A stretch of DNA of 64,000 bases, from positions 45,679,178 through 45,743,177 of the forward strand of contig CP141143.1 of the NCBI GenBank assembly GCA_035235625.1, written 5' to 3'. This document shows, one piece after another, positions 11,637 to 23,354 of this stretch (position 1 is its first letter; the number at the start of each line of letters is the position of its first letter). This stretch comes from Saururus chinensis. Lineage: Eukaryota; Streptophyta; Magnoliopsida; Piperales; Saururaceae. The notes under the pieces are model-generated. The model was not told where the DNA came from. It did no database searches and saw only the letters and a program-made list of their open reading frames with translations. Position numbers and translations under genes: made by a program.

Positions 11637-11830
11637 AATATTAGCGGCGCTTAGATCTAAGCGCCGCTAAAAATTCACTAATTAGTGGCACTCTAATAAA
11701 GCGCCGCTAAAGATCAAAATAACAATGGTATTTTGTAAGATTGTCACTAAACAAATGTCATTAGCGGCGTTGGCATTCTACAAAAGCACCATTGGATAGT
11801 ATCATAAAGCACCGCTAAAAACATTTTAAG
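11607..11830 (+). mobile_element. CACTA (En/Spm)-like terminus with subterminal repeats
   Basis: Starts cactacgagaaagtgg, close to the plant CACTA terminus CACTACAAGAAA. It is followed by subterminal copies of agcggcgc/gcgccgct (11642, 11661, 11700), agcggcg (11763) and gcaccgcta (11808), a layout typical of CACTA elements. A perfect 30-bp palindrome lies at 11641-11670. Similar scraps occur at 18800-19260, but I find no matching right terminus there. Confidence 0.55.
11641..11670. repeat. Perfect 30-bp palindrome in CACTA subterminal region
   Basis: The half-site ttagcggcgcttaga is followed directly by its exact reverse complement, centred on agatct. Confidence 0.9.
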
Positions 11831-14100
11831 CATCATGCCACTTATTTAATAATTTTCAAAAAAATTCCTGACCACCACTAATTTAATAATTTTTTTTAAA
11901 AAAAAACAGTTACATGTAGTGGTGTTTGATGTGGAAATGCCGGTAATTTATTTAATATAGAAAATAATTATAATCTAGTCTTAAATTAAGAAAAAATAAC
12001 AAAATAACATGTAAAATTATAACAGTGAATGGTGAAGAAGTATTTTCAAGTTTACTATAAAATTTATGTATTAATCATATCCGCAACTCACTCATAACAA
12101 ACATTTAATTTACAACTGTGTTGTGTGCACCTTAATTTTATAGTACTGACAATATTGGACACAAATATTAAACATGTCAAAGATGAGGGTTATGCTCAAT
12201 GCATGCCGCTATATATGCTTAATGCATGCCTCTATATATGTATATAAATAGAGAAATCTTTTTAGGTTAAGCAAACTAAAAGAATAGATACAATTGTGTG
12301 GTGTTTTGTATATTTGAATGAAATGACCTAGTTATGAATGTCATCGCATTTCGCTAAACATCGGGTTTTGCTAAGCCCGATCTCAATGCCATTTAAGAAA
12401 TGGTAACCCTAACCCAACCCGAATAAGCCAATTAAGCCTGATCCCGACCTAAATAAGCTTAACCTGAACCCAACCTGAATTACTAATTTAGAATTTTAAA
12501 TTGTTCAAAGCATACTGTTTATCTTTGTAAAAAACTACTTACATAATAAAAATTTATTGGGTTATTTAAAATTTAAATAAAAACTATATTTGAAAAGTTC
12601 GAATGGGTTGAGTTGGATCACATAAATGATGAACTTGATTCGAATAACTATTTAGGTTTAATTTAGAAAATTAAACCTAGACCTAATAGGGTTGGGTCGG
12701 GCCTCGTTCATCTATGATATGGTTATTGTTTCCCTAAATGGTGCAACAAATTTGAAATTTATATGACACTAAATTAGAGGCAGTGTTATCAACACTCGAT
12801 GTTAGTGAGAAAGTTGGGTCACCAAGCTCATGTTGGGTTATCTGAAGGCCACACATGTTTCTATTTAAAAGATAGTAACTTGTCAACTTGATCCATGCAT
12901 ACCTAAACAGAACCCGATTCAAATATTTAGAAAACTTAAAAAATCAACTTATTATAAAAATAAATACAAATAAAAGTAAATAATTATTTAGTTTTATCTA
13001 TTAACTTGTAAAAATTTTGAGAGCTAGTAATCATCAAAACAAAAAGTAAAACTATAAAAATTACAAATTTATATATAGCTTTAGTTGGGTACTGATACAA
13101 GTGAGACATTCTCACTTAATCACATATAACTATAACAACCACAAACCTTCCATGAACGGTAGTCTCTTGAGTCAGCCAGTCAAGTATATAGCAAAACCCG
13201 AACTAACCAGACCCTAGTAAATTATGTTTGAGTTTTAAAATTCAACCTAAATAGCTATTTAGTTTGGGTTTTAAGTGATCCAACTCGACCCGACCCAAAT
13301 AAAGTTATTTATAAATTTATCTTATAATACTTTTTATATTATGATAATAAATCTTAATTTTTTTATCGGTAAGAGATAAAAATGAATAATTATTTTAAAT
13401 TTGTATGTATTTTGTATATATAATCAAGTGTTTTTAAAAATAATTATAAATAATAATAATAATAAATTTATTATAAATGAGTCAAATTGGGTTTGGTGAG
13501 GGTTTTTTATAAGTGGGTCATGTCGAGCTTGGTTAATATTTGTTAATAGATATCAGGTAATTGTCTGGCAAAACCAAACCCAACAACTTCACTTCCTTGT
13601 ATGATCAAAACATATTTTTTGAATTTAATTTAATAAATTTTCCTAAAATGTCCCATTTGAATTTGACAAATATAAATATGTTTACTTCTAAAAAATTGTT
13701 ATAAAAGAAAATTAAATTAAGAAATAATAAATAAAAATATGTGAATAAACAATGAACTTGCCATAGTTGATTTGTACGTGGATGACAATTTGGGGATTCA
13801 CTTAAAGCATGCTCCCATTTGGGTAGTGTTTCTAATAGTACTCAATGTTACTTAGGACATCAGGTTGAGCTCGAGTTGGGTTATTTAAAACACGAACATA
13901 TATGTATCACTTTAATAAATAGTAACTTTTTGACCCGACCCATGCATACCCAAACCTAACCCAATTCATAAAATTAGAAAGAGATCATGTCATGTGGTTG
14001 TATAATGATGTCCACAACTCACTTAAAGATTTGTTTCAAGTGAAATGTTGGGTTCACATTTTTTTACTCAAAAGAACTAGGTAAAAAATTAAAGTAGGGA
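11831..14100. other. AT-rich anonymous DNA with a diverged direct repeat
   Basis: No coding frame of note. A segment near 12780-12935 (gttgggttat, tagtaact, catgcatacc(t/c)aaac, aacccgattca) recurs diverged near 13826-13973 in the same order. The same region has many acccgaccc/aacccaaccc words (12395-12475, 13190-13290). It is probably an old transposon of unknown type. Confidence 0.35.
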
Positions 14101-14182
14101 AAATTATTTAAATAATATTAAAAAAAATATTTACCAAAATAAGGCACTTTGGGAAAAATTTCCCAAAGTGGTGTTACTTTTC
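14101..14182. repeat. Left terminal inverted repeat arm
   Basis: Pairs with 18072-18151. It holds an internal near-palindrome (actttgggaaa, 2-nt centre, tttcccaaagt) at 14146-14169. Confidence 0.75.
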
Positions 14183-14636
14183 TTTAAGTTGATTTCGTCC
14201 TTCCGAATGACGAAATCCCAATTCGTCTAGGACGAAATCCTCTTTGGTAGGATTTTGTTCGTCATAAGGACAAAACCTGACAAAATCTTGGGACTTTGTC
14301 TCCTTCTTGAATCAGTTTGGCTTCGAGAATAAAAGGTAATGAAAGGACGAAATTTGATGCAATTTTTTTTAGATAGCTTAAAATTGAAAATAATACCTAT
14401 CCCTGTATAATCCACACAACATCAAATTTATCCACACAACATTAGATATCAAATATTGTCCACATAACATCAAATTTATCCACATCAAATATCATCCACG
14501 CAACATACAAATAAGCATCAGATATAAATGTTCATAAAACATATAAATCTAACATCACATATGTTCATAAAATGTTTCGTTCAAAATAAACATATCACAA
14601 TTCTAAGTCACTCAATCTCTTCTACTCCTACATCCT

Positions 14637-14963
14637 TGTTGTGCCCGGTGTAGGCACAATCGATATATTGGAGTTTCATGCAGGAAAAGGGAAGGAAGAA
14701 GGAAGAAAGGAAGAAAGGAGAGAGATTTTTGAATAGTCAAATGCATAACCCGCACCAAGGGAGGGGACGACCCTCTTTTGGGGAGCCCGCCCTACTATCT
14801 TGGGAAAAGTGCCGCTAGTCGGCCCGGCTATCCCGTGGTCCACTAGCATTCCTAACACAGTTTAATAATCAAATACATATGCAAATACTAACCGAATACA
14901 AATGAAAATAGCCTAATGTACTGAAATAAAGATAAAGGAAGAGTCGGATAAATGTGCACAATA
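14637..14963 (-). repeat. 3' LTR of the minus-strand gypsy element
   Basis: On the minus strand it begins tattgtgcaca right after ggtggag, which matches the LTR start tgttgtgcac of the 40658 element with the initial TG damaged. It ends gattgtgcctacaccgggca plus caaca, matching that element's LTR end. At about 327 bp it is shorter than the 364-bp LTRs of the relative. Confidence 0.7.
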
Positions 14964-14984
14964 CTCCACCACACTTCCGCTATT

Positions 14985-15428
14985 CGCCTTGTCCTCAAGG
15001 CGACCAAGCTAGGTAGCGAGCCATAAACTCCTCCTTGGGCATCCATGTGGCAACCTCAAGTGACTAGCCTCACCAATAAATCAAAACCTCAGTGATGATA
15101 CGACAGGAGCGACGGACTCGATGCTTATCAAGCACCGAAGCGGGAACCAGGTCGGAAGGCGGAATGGGGCCCATTAGGAGGGGGGTGGAGCATCAGTGGC
15201 CAAGGACATATCACCTATGCAGCAGCCTAGCCTGGAGACATGAAAGATATGGTGGACTAAGGAATCAGGTGGCAGAGCAAGGCGGTAAGCCACCAAACCG
15301 ATACAAGCCTCCACAACATAAGGCCCATGGAATTGAGAGGCGAGCTTAGAATGCTCGGGTTGGAACAAGGATGTCTGGTGCTGAGGAAGAACATAGACAT
15401 AAACCAAGTCATCCACCACGAACTCCAT
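14985..15428 (-). pseudogene. Gypsy integrase C-terminal domain and chromodomain-like tail
   Basis: Frame 15428-15174 carries the GPY/F-type segment (FHGPYVVEACIGLVAYRLAL) and HIFHVSRLG. Further down the minus strand the decayed sequence reads TEVLIYW then, after a stop, ATWMPKEEFMARYLAW. This matches the tail of the 43241-43540 frame and resembles a degenerate chromodomain, which in chromoviruses targets insertion to heterochromatin. Stops interrupt the tail. Confidence 0.65.
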
Positions 15429-15449
15429 GTCCGTATGATAACCATCATA

Positions 15450-15913
15450 AATCTACTTCATCCGATTCTGAGCAGATGACAATTATCCTTAAGCTGCCAA
15501 AGAACCTTGTCCCGTGTCTGGAGCATATAATCCACCTCAGCCATAGAGGAGCGCTGAGGAACATAAGATAACACAGTTGAGGGTGGAGGGCCATACAACA
15601 CCTCAAAAGGAGTGACACCAGCACACGTGTGATAAGCGGTGTTATAAGACCACTCCACCCAGGGAAGAAGCTAATGCCAGTTGTGGGGTTGAGACATAGT
15701 GAAGCAACAGAGGTACTGCTATAGGAATCAGTTTACCACCTCTGTCTGGCCATCCGTCTGGGGATGATAAGCGGTGCTCATGTGGAGAGAAGTACCCTGT
15801 AAAATGAAGAACTCCTGCCAAAATTGAGATATGAAGATTCGGTCACGATCAGAGACATTAGTGCGAGGCATACTGTGTAGTTTGGTCACCTCCCGAACAT
15901 AGAGCTCTGCCAC
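15450..15913 (-). pseudogene. Ty3/gypsy integrase core, disrupted
   Basis: Segment 15913-15728 has SDRDRIFIS (second catalytic aspartate region) and [16 protein letters not shown] (the glutamate of the DDE triad). Segment 15658-15458 continues with EWSYNTAYHTCAGVTPFEVL and SYVPQRSSMAEVDYMLQ, the end of the core and linker. A stop or frame break separates them. The first aspartate region around 15990-16040 is in broken frames. In the ancestor this enzyme inserted element DNA into chromosomes. Confidence 0.8.
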
Positions 15914-16152
15914 TGTCTTGGAGGTGAATGGGTGTCCCAGAGCACAAAAGTGAGCGTACTTGGACAGTCAATCCACCACCACCATAATCATCAATTTTCC
16001 TTGCACCAAGGGCAAGGCCTCCACGAAGTCCATCGAAACATCCTCCCACACCTTATCGGGAATAGGCAAGGGCTGCAACAAATTGGCAGGAGAGGTCGTG
16101 GAGCCTTAGCTCTCTGACAGACATCACAAGCGGCCACATACTCCTGGACTTC

Positions 16153-16626
16153 TCATTGAATACCCTGCCACATAAAGCTCTGGCTGACCCGCTTATAAGT
16201 GCGGAATGCTCCCTCATGACCAGCCATGGGAGTGTCATGGAAGTGAGAGAGAATGCACCGACGAAGATCAGCAACATCAGGTACCCAAAGGCAGTCCTTC
16301 CAAAAGAGAAGGCCATCCTTCCATGGAAAGAATGGACAAACAGTTGGGTTGGCTTGGAGAGCTATAATAAGGTTCTGTGTCTGAGAATCCGCAATATATG
16401 CCCACCTCAACTCATCAATGAAGGGGCAGGATGGGGTAGAAAGGGCCAAGCATGATCCCGGAGTTGAATTGTGAGAAAGGGCATCGGCCACAGTGTTTTC
16501 TGACCCTTTCTTGTACACAACCTCATAATCATAGCCGAGTAATTTACTGACCCACCGTTGTTGAGACTGAGTGGACACCCGCTGCTTGAGGAAGTACATC
16601 AAGGGCTGGTGGTCTGTACGGATCAA
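16153..16626 (-). pseudogene. Ty3/gypsy RNase H end plus integrase zinc-binding domain
   Basis: Starts with the TDHQPLMYFLKQR block of RNase H, then the QRWVSKLLGYDYEVVYKKG and VADALS segments. After a linker come HFHDTPMAGHEG and, beyond the frame end, a CDVCQRAK segment near 16110. Together these are the HHCC zinc-binding motif of integrase. The frame ends before the cysteine pair, so a further disruption separates zinc finger halves. Confidence 0.85.
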
Positions 16627-16653
16627 GAACCGGAGGCTAAGTAAGTAAGGCCT

Positions 16654-17010
16654 CTACTTGTCGACGGCGAGGACAATAGCCAACATCTCCTTCTCGTACA
16701 CAGATAGGGATAGAGAGCGGCCAACCAAAGCCTTGCTGAAGTAGGCAATGGGGCTCTCGTCCTGTAGCAAAACCGCCCCTAGACGCGTGCCTGAAGCATC
16801 TGTTTCCACCATGAAGGACCTGCTGAAATTAGGCAAAATGAGGACAAGGGCCGCTGCCGTAGCCTGCTTCAGTTCCTCAAACGCTACATGAGCAACCTCA
16901 TTCCAAACGAAGGCCCCCTTCTTGAGAAGTTTTGTAAGGGGCCGAGCAATCTCCCCATACCGACTGATGAACTGCCTATAATAGCTAGTGAGGCCCAGAA
17001 AACCCCGCAA
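16654..17010 (-). pseudogene. Ty3/gypsy RT thumb and RNase H, first part
   Basis: Open frame beginning with an RGFLGLTSYYRQFI motif, the conserved segment linking reverse transcriptase to RNase H. It continues to ETDASGTRLGAVLLQ, the start of RNase H with its first catalytic aspartate. It ends in the AYFSKAL and YEKEMLAIVLAV blocks. It is out of frame with the upstream RT fragment (a further RT-linked frame runs 17285-16884), showing a frameshift between them. Confidence 0.85.
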
Positions 17011-17208
17011 CGCACAGACACAAGTAGGAGGTGGCTAAGAGAGCATGGCGGCCACCTTTGATGGGTCAGTGGCAACGTTGTCCCTCGAGATAATATGTCC
17101 CAAGTAATCAACCTATGAGCTGCCAAAGGAGCACTTTGAACTCTTAAGGAATAAAGAGTTTTCTCGTAGGATAGAGAAGACCGACCTAAGATGATCCAAG
17201 TGTTCCGA

Positions 17209-17790
17209 CTATGACTTGCTATAGATAAGGATATTGTCAAAGAAGACCAAGATGAAGCGGCAGAGGAAGGGTCGGAATAGATCATTCATGAGGCTCTGGA
17301 ATGTGGAGGGGCCGTTGGTCAGGCCGAATGGCATGACAAGAAACGCAAAATGGCCATCATGAGTCCGGAAGGCAGTCTTGTGCACATCGGCTGGTTGAAC
17401 CCGGATTTGATGGTAACCCGACCGAAGGTCAAGTTTACTAAAGACAGTCGCACCAGCCAGCTCATCCAAAAGTTCCTCAATCACGGGTATGGGGTATTTG
17501 TCTTTGATGGTGATAGCATTCAAGGCCCTGTAGTCGACACAAAAATGCCATGTGCCATCCTTCTTACGAAGAAGCAACACTGGGGAGGAGAAGGAGCTCG
17601 TGCTAGGACGGATAATACTAGACTGAAGCATGTTAGCCAGGAGGTGCTCTATTTCTGCCTTTTGAATGTGCAGATACCGGTAAGGGCCATTGATCGGAGA
17701 AGCCCCTGGTACGATCGGAATATGGTGATCATGAGGCCACACCGGTGGAAGGCTCTGCAGATCAATAAACACCTCTTTGTTCTCTACCAA
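17209..17790 (-). pseudogene. Ty3/gypsy reverse transcriptase fragment
   Basis: A 193-codon open frame holding most of the reverse transcriptase palm and fingers. Visible motifs in order are an RYL-type segment after GPYRY, SSPVLLLRKKDGTWHFCVDY, the KLDLRSGYHQIRV block, PFGLTNGPSTFQ and finally FFDNILIYSKS. The catalytic YVDD/FFDD box reads FFDN (plus 17233-17244), so the second aspartate is lost. With upstream gag and protease absent and the following segments in other frames, this is a non-functional remnant. It copied element RNA into DNA in the ancestor. Confidence 0.9.
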
Positions 17791-18071
17791 TAAGTCAAGT
17801 AGATCCGGAGGTATCTCGTTTTGATGGAGCTCGACCGCTGCCCATTGCTGAAGGAGGAATCCCTATGGAGATTTCGTCTTTTAGAAGGACGGAATCACCT
17901 TCAGTTGATTTTGTCTTTCCAAAGGACGAAATCACTTGAAATTAAGGATTTCATCCTTCACAAGGATGAAATAAATTTAAATACAAATTTGTCCTTCCAA
18001 AGGACGAAATTGATTAAAATTTCAAAAAACAAAACCCTGTAAGCACCAACGCTTGGTTGGCACATACGTGG

Positions 18072-18151
18072 AGAAAAGTAACACCACTTTGGGAAAAATT
18101 TCTCAAAGTACATTATTTCAGTAAATATTTTTTTAATATTATTTAAATAAT
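18072..18151. repeat. Right terminal inverted repeat arm
   Basis: Reverse complement of the left arm at 14101-14182 with a handful of mismatches, for example tctcaaagt against the expected tcccaaagt-type complement. Confidence 0.75.
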
Positions 18152-18799
18152 AAAAATGAGTAATATATAAACCTTTTAAAATATGTCTGCTCCACATATT
18201 GGAGGCATTTTTGGTGGCTTTGTCTACTTTTTTGCTGATTTGTAAGTGTAAATTGTAAGTGTAGATTGTGCCTTTAGATAGAGTATGAACGATGTTTGAT
18301 TGGTTTTTAGTTGTTAACACTGAGAAAATAATAAATATAACAGCGCAAAAGAGTCTATCATTTTCATTCTCTATAAACTACGTACTACCTCTAGCTGATG
18401 GAGGGAATATTCACTATAGAATAATTTGACTACCAAGGTTGAATTTTGTTTGCCTTATCCTTGAGTTGTGTCCTTTCTAGTAATTACATTGTGTTTGGTC
18501 TTGCAATAGCTCGCAAATTGTGCTAGGGCTAGGTAATTTAGACTTGGCTTTAAATTTTTTTTCTTTGGGTACATGGCTTCAATATAGACCATCTTAACCA
18601 TGTGTCAGCTAACATAGTTGTCTTAAAATCTTTATGGATAAATAGTTGCTATACCAGTTGATTCTATGCCAAAGTTCACTTCTATAACCATTTTGTGGAA
18701 GGTCCTAGGGCAAAGTTTTTTAATTTGAACAAAATTATATAAGCCATAAAAGCAGGGTTTTTAAATTTTCAACTGCTAACATCTCATATCAGCTTGTTT
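18152..18799. other. Intergenic DNA
   Basis: AT-rich with no coding frame or repeat boundary recognised. Confidence 0.4.
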
Positions 18800-19260
<461 letters not shown>

Positions 19261-19446
19261 TTTAAGCCCCTCGGCCCTATGTAGCCCCCAAAGCTCTTGA
19301 CTTGGTGACACTGTTGGTGGAGAAGCTGGTGTGGAGTCACCTAGAATGGACAATAGAAGTGGTAGGGTGCTAAGCCAGTTGCAGCAGAGAAGGTCAAAAG
19401 TCGGCCGGAAGCAGAGGTAGGATTAGGCCATTGACCCGGAGGGAAA

Positions 19447-19637
19447 CATTTTTCATGCTCCCTACTCACTGTGAGTCAAGCCTAAAGAATGCATGTGAAA
19501 CATTCATTTTTTAGATCGATTATACACATGTTAATTTATACTAAGGTGTATTAGTGTGTGCACTATCAATCTCGAAAATGAACGTGTCATGTGCATTCCT
19601 TACGCTGGCTCATTGTCATAGCGGAGCATGAAAAATG
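19447..19637. mobile_element. Foldback MITE, 191 bp
   Basis: Perfect 15-bp terminal inverted repeats: catttttcatgctcc at 19447-19461 and ggagcatgaaaaatg at 19623-19637. The inner arms also pair imperfectly, for example gaatgcatgtgaaacattcatttt-like against its complement, so nearly the whole element folds on itself. No coding capacity. Superfamily and target duplication are not clear. Confidence 0.7.
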
Positions 19638-21428
19638 ATTCTTACTCGGAGACAATGAAGAACGTGAAGCCCTTGCCTGCTTTGATGCTCGCTGCCAAGA
19701 TGGGAAATATAATTACTTAATAAATATATTAAAGGGGTGGAGAGAGATAAAAATATTGAAGGGGTGAAATGGGTTATTACCTTAAATTTTATTGGGGTGT
19801 TAAACAAATGAGGGGCCTAGTGTAATTTGGGGGGAAACATATGCGTTCTAAATTTTATGTTGCGTGAACCTAATCACTTTGCCTCTCTTTTTAGAACTAC
19901 AAGGGTGATTTGAAGAAATGCATCAAGGTCCCCATTATACATGGACTGCACAATCCCAACAAGAAAGATGGATTTTTAGAGGCTCTCATCTTGTATCACC
20001 CTCAACGCCCTCCTCTTTGGCCTCGCAGAAGTATCAGAGTCCATATTACTGGTCAGGTGTGACTTGTGAGGCAAAGCCAACGCCTGCAAGCTGTAGGGTC
20101 CCATCTTCTAAGGCTAACTACCTCAACAACTAGGCTGAAGCTAATTGTTTTCTAGTCGGTAATTTCCTAGGTAATTTTTTTAGTTTTTTAAGCCTATTTT
20201 TTTACTTGGGTTTTGGATTTATAATAATATCTACTTTTTCACATCAGCTCGGGGTGCACTCCCACCACAACTGGTGGGAGTGCCCAATCAATGCCAGCTC
20301 GGAGTGCACACCCAGCTAATTTGATTCCAGTTCAATATGCTTCCAGTTTCTTCTGGTCTTTAGTGTGGAAATTTAACGACGAAAGGACTTGGTTCTGCAA
20401 GTTGGGAGGCCTACTAGAGCTGTAACACGTCTAATCCCATTGCTAGACAAGTCTAGACCCTTCTAATTCATTAGATGAAGGGAATTGCAAGAAGGGGAGG
20501 AAGCTAATCATCATTGTGTTACCATCTGTCTGGGCAAAGAGGGTTCTTCACTAGCTCCCCTGCACCTACTCCCATGGATTACGATGGCCTAGTTCTTGCT
20601 CCAGCAAGTGCAACCTATGTTCTCAAAAGCAGCACATGGCCTCAGTTATGTTGCACCACGTGCCTACTAGTGCAGTAGGCCGGGCAAAAAGCTGCATATT
20701 GAGGACGCCTTCCTCACCATCATCGTCAACCGCACCAATGAGCAAGTACCAAGCTATGAAGCGGAGGGACTGGATCATGTTCTAACAGTAGCTGAGGAAC
20801 CAAGTGGCAGCTGGCATTGGGAAGGTGCAACAGGGCCCTGTCATCGAGTTCCTTAGAGTCAATGACATGGTCAAGGAGAAAAGAGTGGCAGGCAAGCCAT
20901 GCTAGTGGAGCTCTTCTCTTCTCAGGCGGCAAGACATCTCGGGAGGCTGGCCATGGCAAGAAAAGATAAGGGGCTAGATCGTCTAACCATGATTGATCTG
21001 ACCATACTAGCTCTAGAAATGGCCAGTGCATGCGATTGTCTGTCGTGGTTAGCTCTGGCCATGGCCAGCTGGCGCCTCTAGCTATGTCTACCACCATCGG
21101 TGTGATGGCTTGCCATCTAAAATCAGAGAGGGGTATATTGTGCATTAACAAAAAATTTAAAGTCAAACAATGAACTTATAATACTCTTGTCCTTTTAAAT
21201 AATTAAAAAATTTATAAATAGGTCCAATGGCATGGTTTAGATCTCATTTTATTCTATTTATTAAATTAATAGCTCTTTTTAAGAGAAATTTTTATTCCAT
21301 ATTAATGGCTTTTTATTGTTAAATTTAAGTAGTTGAATATTTAAAAAATATATGATAAGCTTATTTTATCTTCTCTTATATGTGGATTTTACCATTTAAT
21401 AAAACTCATTTTTTCTAAATATAACTAT
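19638..21428. other. Anonymous DNA, no supported gene
   Basis: Mixed-composition sequence with a 10-bp inverted repeat, actcccacca and tggtgggagt (20259-20282). The minus frame 20726-21166 (146 codons) has no domain I know and overlaps a plus frame. It could be captured gene debris. Nothing firmer can be said. Confidence 0.3.
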
Positions 21429-21431
21429 TAA

Positions 21432-22005
21432 GGGGATGTTTGTGTATGAAATTTCTATAAGATTCTATCGGATTTTGCCCAAATTTTGGCTTGAATTATC
21501 AAAATCATGTTTGTATGTAAAAAGTGAGTGGAATTAAAAATTATGCCTAGAAGTTGATTCCAAGCTATTTAAACCCGGAATGAGCTAGAATTACCGAATC
21601 ACCTCATGAGGTGTTTCCATTGATTCTATCTCTTAGCCCCCATTTTAAAATTACAAATTTTATTATTTTCAACGGTTATCTCTCATATCGATTTGAGCCT
21701 CAAAAAACATGTTATATAGGTGGAGTCTACTTTAAAAGTTCAAAATTAACTACCCTCATGTGATTTTGTATGATAAAGCTTAAATTTAGGAGCTTAATAG
21801 TACTAAGAATGTGAATATCCAAAATTGGGAGAGAGAGAGAGTTATATTAGTTCAAAGTTTTAAAATTATTTTGAAGTGACATATGAATTTATACTAAAAA
21901 ATTTCATTGCCAACCCGTAATTCACATTCGACATTGAATTTTTAGAATTAATTCTAAAATATTCTAATTTTGTTTTTAAAAAATCTAACACCTAAAAAGC
22001 CCCTA
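21432..22005. mobile_element. Possible Tourist/Harbinger-like MITE
   Basis: Left end aaggggatgtttgtg and right end aacacctaaaaagcccctaa are imperfect inverted repeats, with TAA/TAAG-like flanks as in PIF/Harbinger MITEs. Internal sequence is AT-rich and non-coding. Ends are short, so the call is tentative. Confidence 0.35.
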
Positions 22006-23354
22006 AGATAAGGTGAAAGGAGTATGTGTTTTCAAAATAGTTCTTTTTTTTTTCCTTTAAAATTTCTCAAGAAGACAACAATATTAAAATCTGCTACTGT
22101 CTAATTTAATATATTTCTCTAATACACACAATACCTCTTCGACTTTAGCACGCTATTGTCTGCATGCCACCATGGCCATATTCGCCACCATAGCTCGCAA
22201 ACACAGTCTGAGCTGTCGGCTGGCCTGCTATACTCTAGGCATGGCCAACTAGAGCCTAGAAAAGGCTGCTGGCGATGACCGACTCAAGCAATAGCCAACG
22301 TCTACTGGGCTATTATGGCCAAAGAGGCCATGGCCAAGCTCTATCCATGGTTCACTGGTGCGTTTAATTTGGAATTTGGATAGCCCTTCTCCATGAGGGC
22401 TAGCAAGCCACCTGCCCTCTTTTCGAATCGATGGAAGCCGAAGCGTCTTCTGTCACCAGCTAGATTTTGAAAGGATTAGCCATGGGTATGCTAAGGGTGT
22501 GCTAATGAGTTCTTTCAACTCTTATGATCCTCTTATTTTGCTCTTGTTTTCCTACTTTTGCACTTCACTGATGAATCTAATTTATTTGTTATAGACAACA
22601 AAAAATAAAAGATTCGAGCTCCCAGCTGCAACGTGGTTTGTGCTTGTTGACATTGTCAAAGCTGAGTGGGCTGGAGCAGCTGGCTCACCCTTCTCTCTGG
22701 CCATGTAAAACAATGTTATCCTTTCAATATTGATCAAGCGGCCAATGTGCAAACTCTCTACAAAGTTATAAAGCCCCGGCGAGTGTATCCTTTTTATCTT
22801 CTTTGCACTCCTTTAATTTTATGCTACAACAATTAATTTATTGTCCATCTCTTCCTTTCTTGCATAAAACACTGCAAATACCCTTCATCATCAAGTATGC
22901 GCTTATAACACCGTGGCATAAACTAATATTCCCTCCGTCCTATATTAATAGCTTCATTTTTAAATTTCATCATATTTATTAAGTTGGTAATCACAGATCT
23001 CTTATGTGTCTAATAATACCCGTGGTCTTTAGAGACACCTCTTGTCCCAAAGATTTCTATCATCTTGGTATGTCGGTTTTAGGTTGAAAAGTGCCTGATT
23101 TTGGGTTGCCTTTTAAATCCTTTATGCTGCTATAGCTTCAGCTTCAGCTTCTTCTTTGTTGTACAATTGAGATTTGGAACATACTGGGGTTTCGCTTCAG
23201 CTGGGGCACTTTCGCTACTGTTGGAGGGGAGGAATCAATTCAGCTTCAGCCCCTTCAGATCGGGGAGGGTCTAGCTTTTGGGTGCTTAATCAAATCGGGT
23301 TCGAATTTGGCAGTTGAAGCTTTTGGGTTTCATGTCAATGACGTGAATTTGAAG
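22006..23354. other. Anonymous DNA, no supported gene
   Basis: Contains a Stowaway-like single end (ttccctccgtcctatattaa at 22931-22950) without a visible partner. There are three cagcttc copies near 23140 and again around 23230. No coding frame or splice pattern was recognised. Confidence 0.3.

Larger units (their letters stand above)
14637..17865 (-). mobile_element. 5'-truncated Ty3/gypsy chromovirus-like element
   Basis: Minus-strand order is reverse transcriptase (17790-17209), RNase H (17010-16460), integrase (16250-15450), chromodomain-like tail (15120-14985), then one LTR (14963-14637). gag, protease and the 5' LTR are missing. The sequence breaks near 17865 into the surrounding TIR element. 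Protein segments are scattered over frames, so the element is dead. Its integrase C-terminal portion is closely similar to that of the plus-strand element at 40658-43935, so both belong to one family. Confidence 0.85.
14101..18151. mobile_element. TIR DNA transposon with long inverted ends, interrupted by a gypsy element
   Basis: The left arm (14101-14182) and the right arm (18072-18151) are imperfect reverse complements over about 80 bp. Both contain attatttaaataatatt, a run of A then tatttac, ctttgggaaaaattt or its variant, and caaagtggtgttacttttc. Just inside each arm are several copies of a GACGAAAT/ATTTCGTC word (14192-14250 and 17868-18012). Long arms with subterminal repeats suggest a MULE-like or other TIR transposon, but no transposase remains and the target duplication is not clear. 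A Ty3/gypsy fragment fills the middle. Confidence 0.6.

Noticed and set aside
12402..12425. Telomere-like aaccctaaccc words
   Set aside because: Only one or two imperfect units in a sequence rich in acccgaccc; not a telomeric repeat.
15092..15349. Plus-strand frames across the minus-strand gypsy (also 16156-16455, 17350-17793)
   Set aside because: They are antisense shadows of recognisable pol segments.
20726..21166. 146-codon minus-strand frame
   Set aside because: No recognised domain, no expression signals, overlaps another frame; probably chance or old debris.
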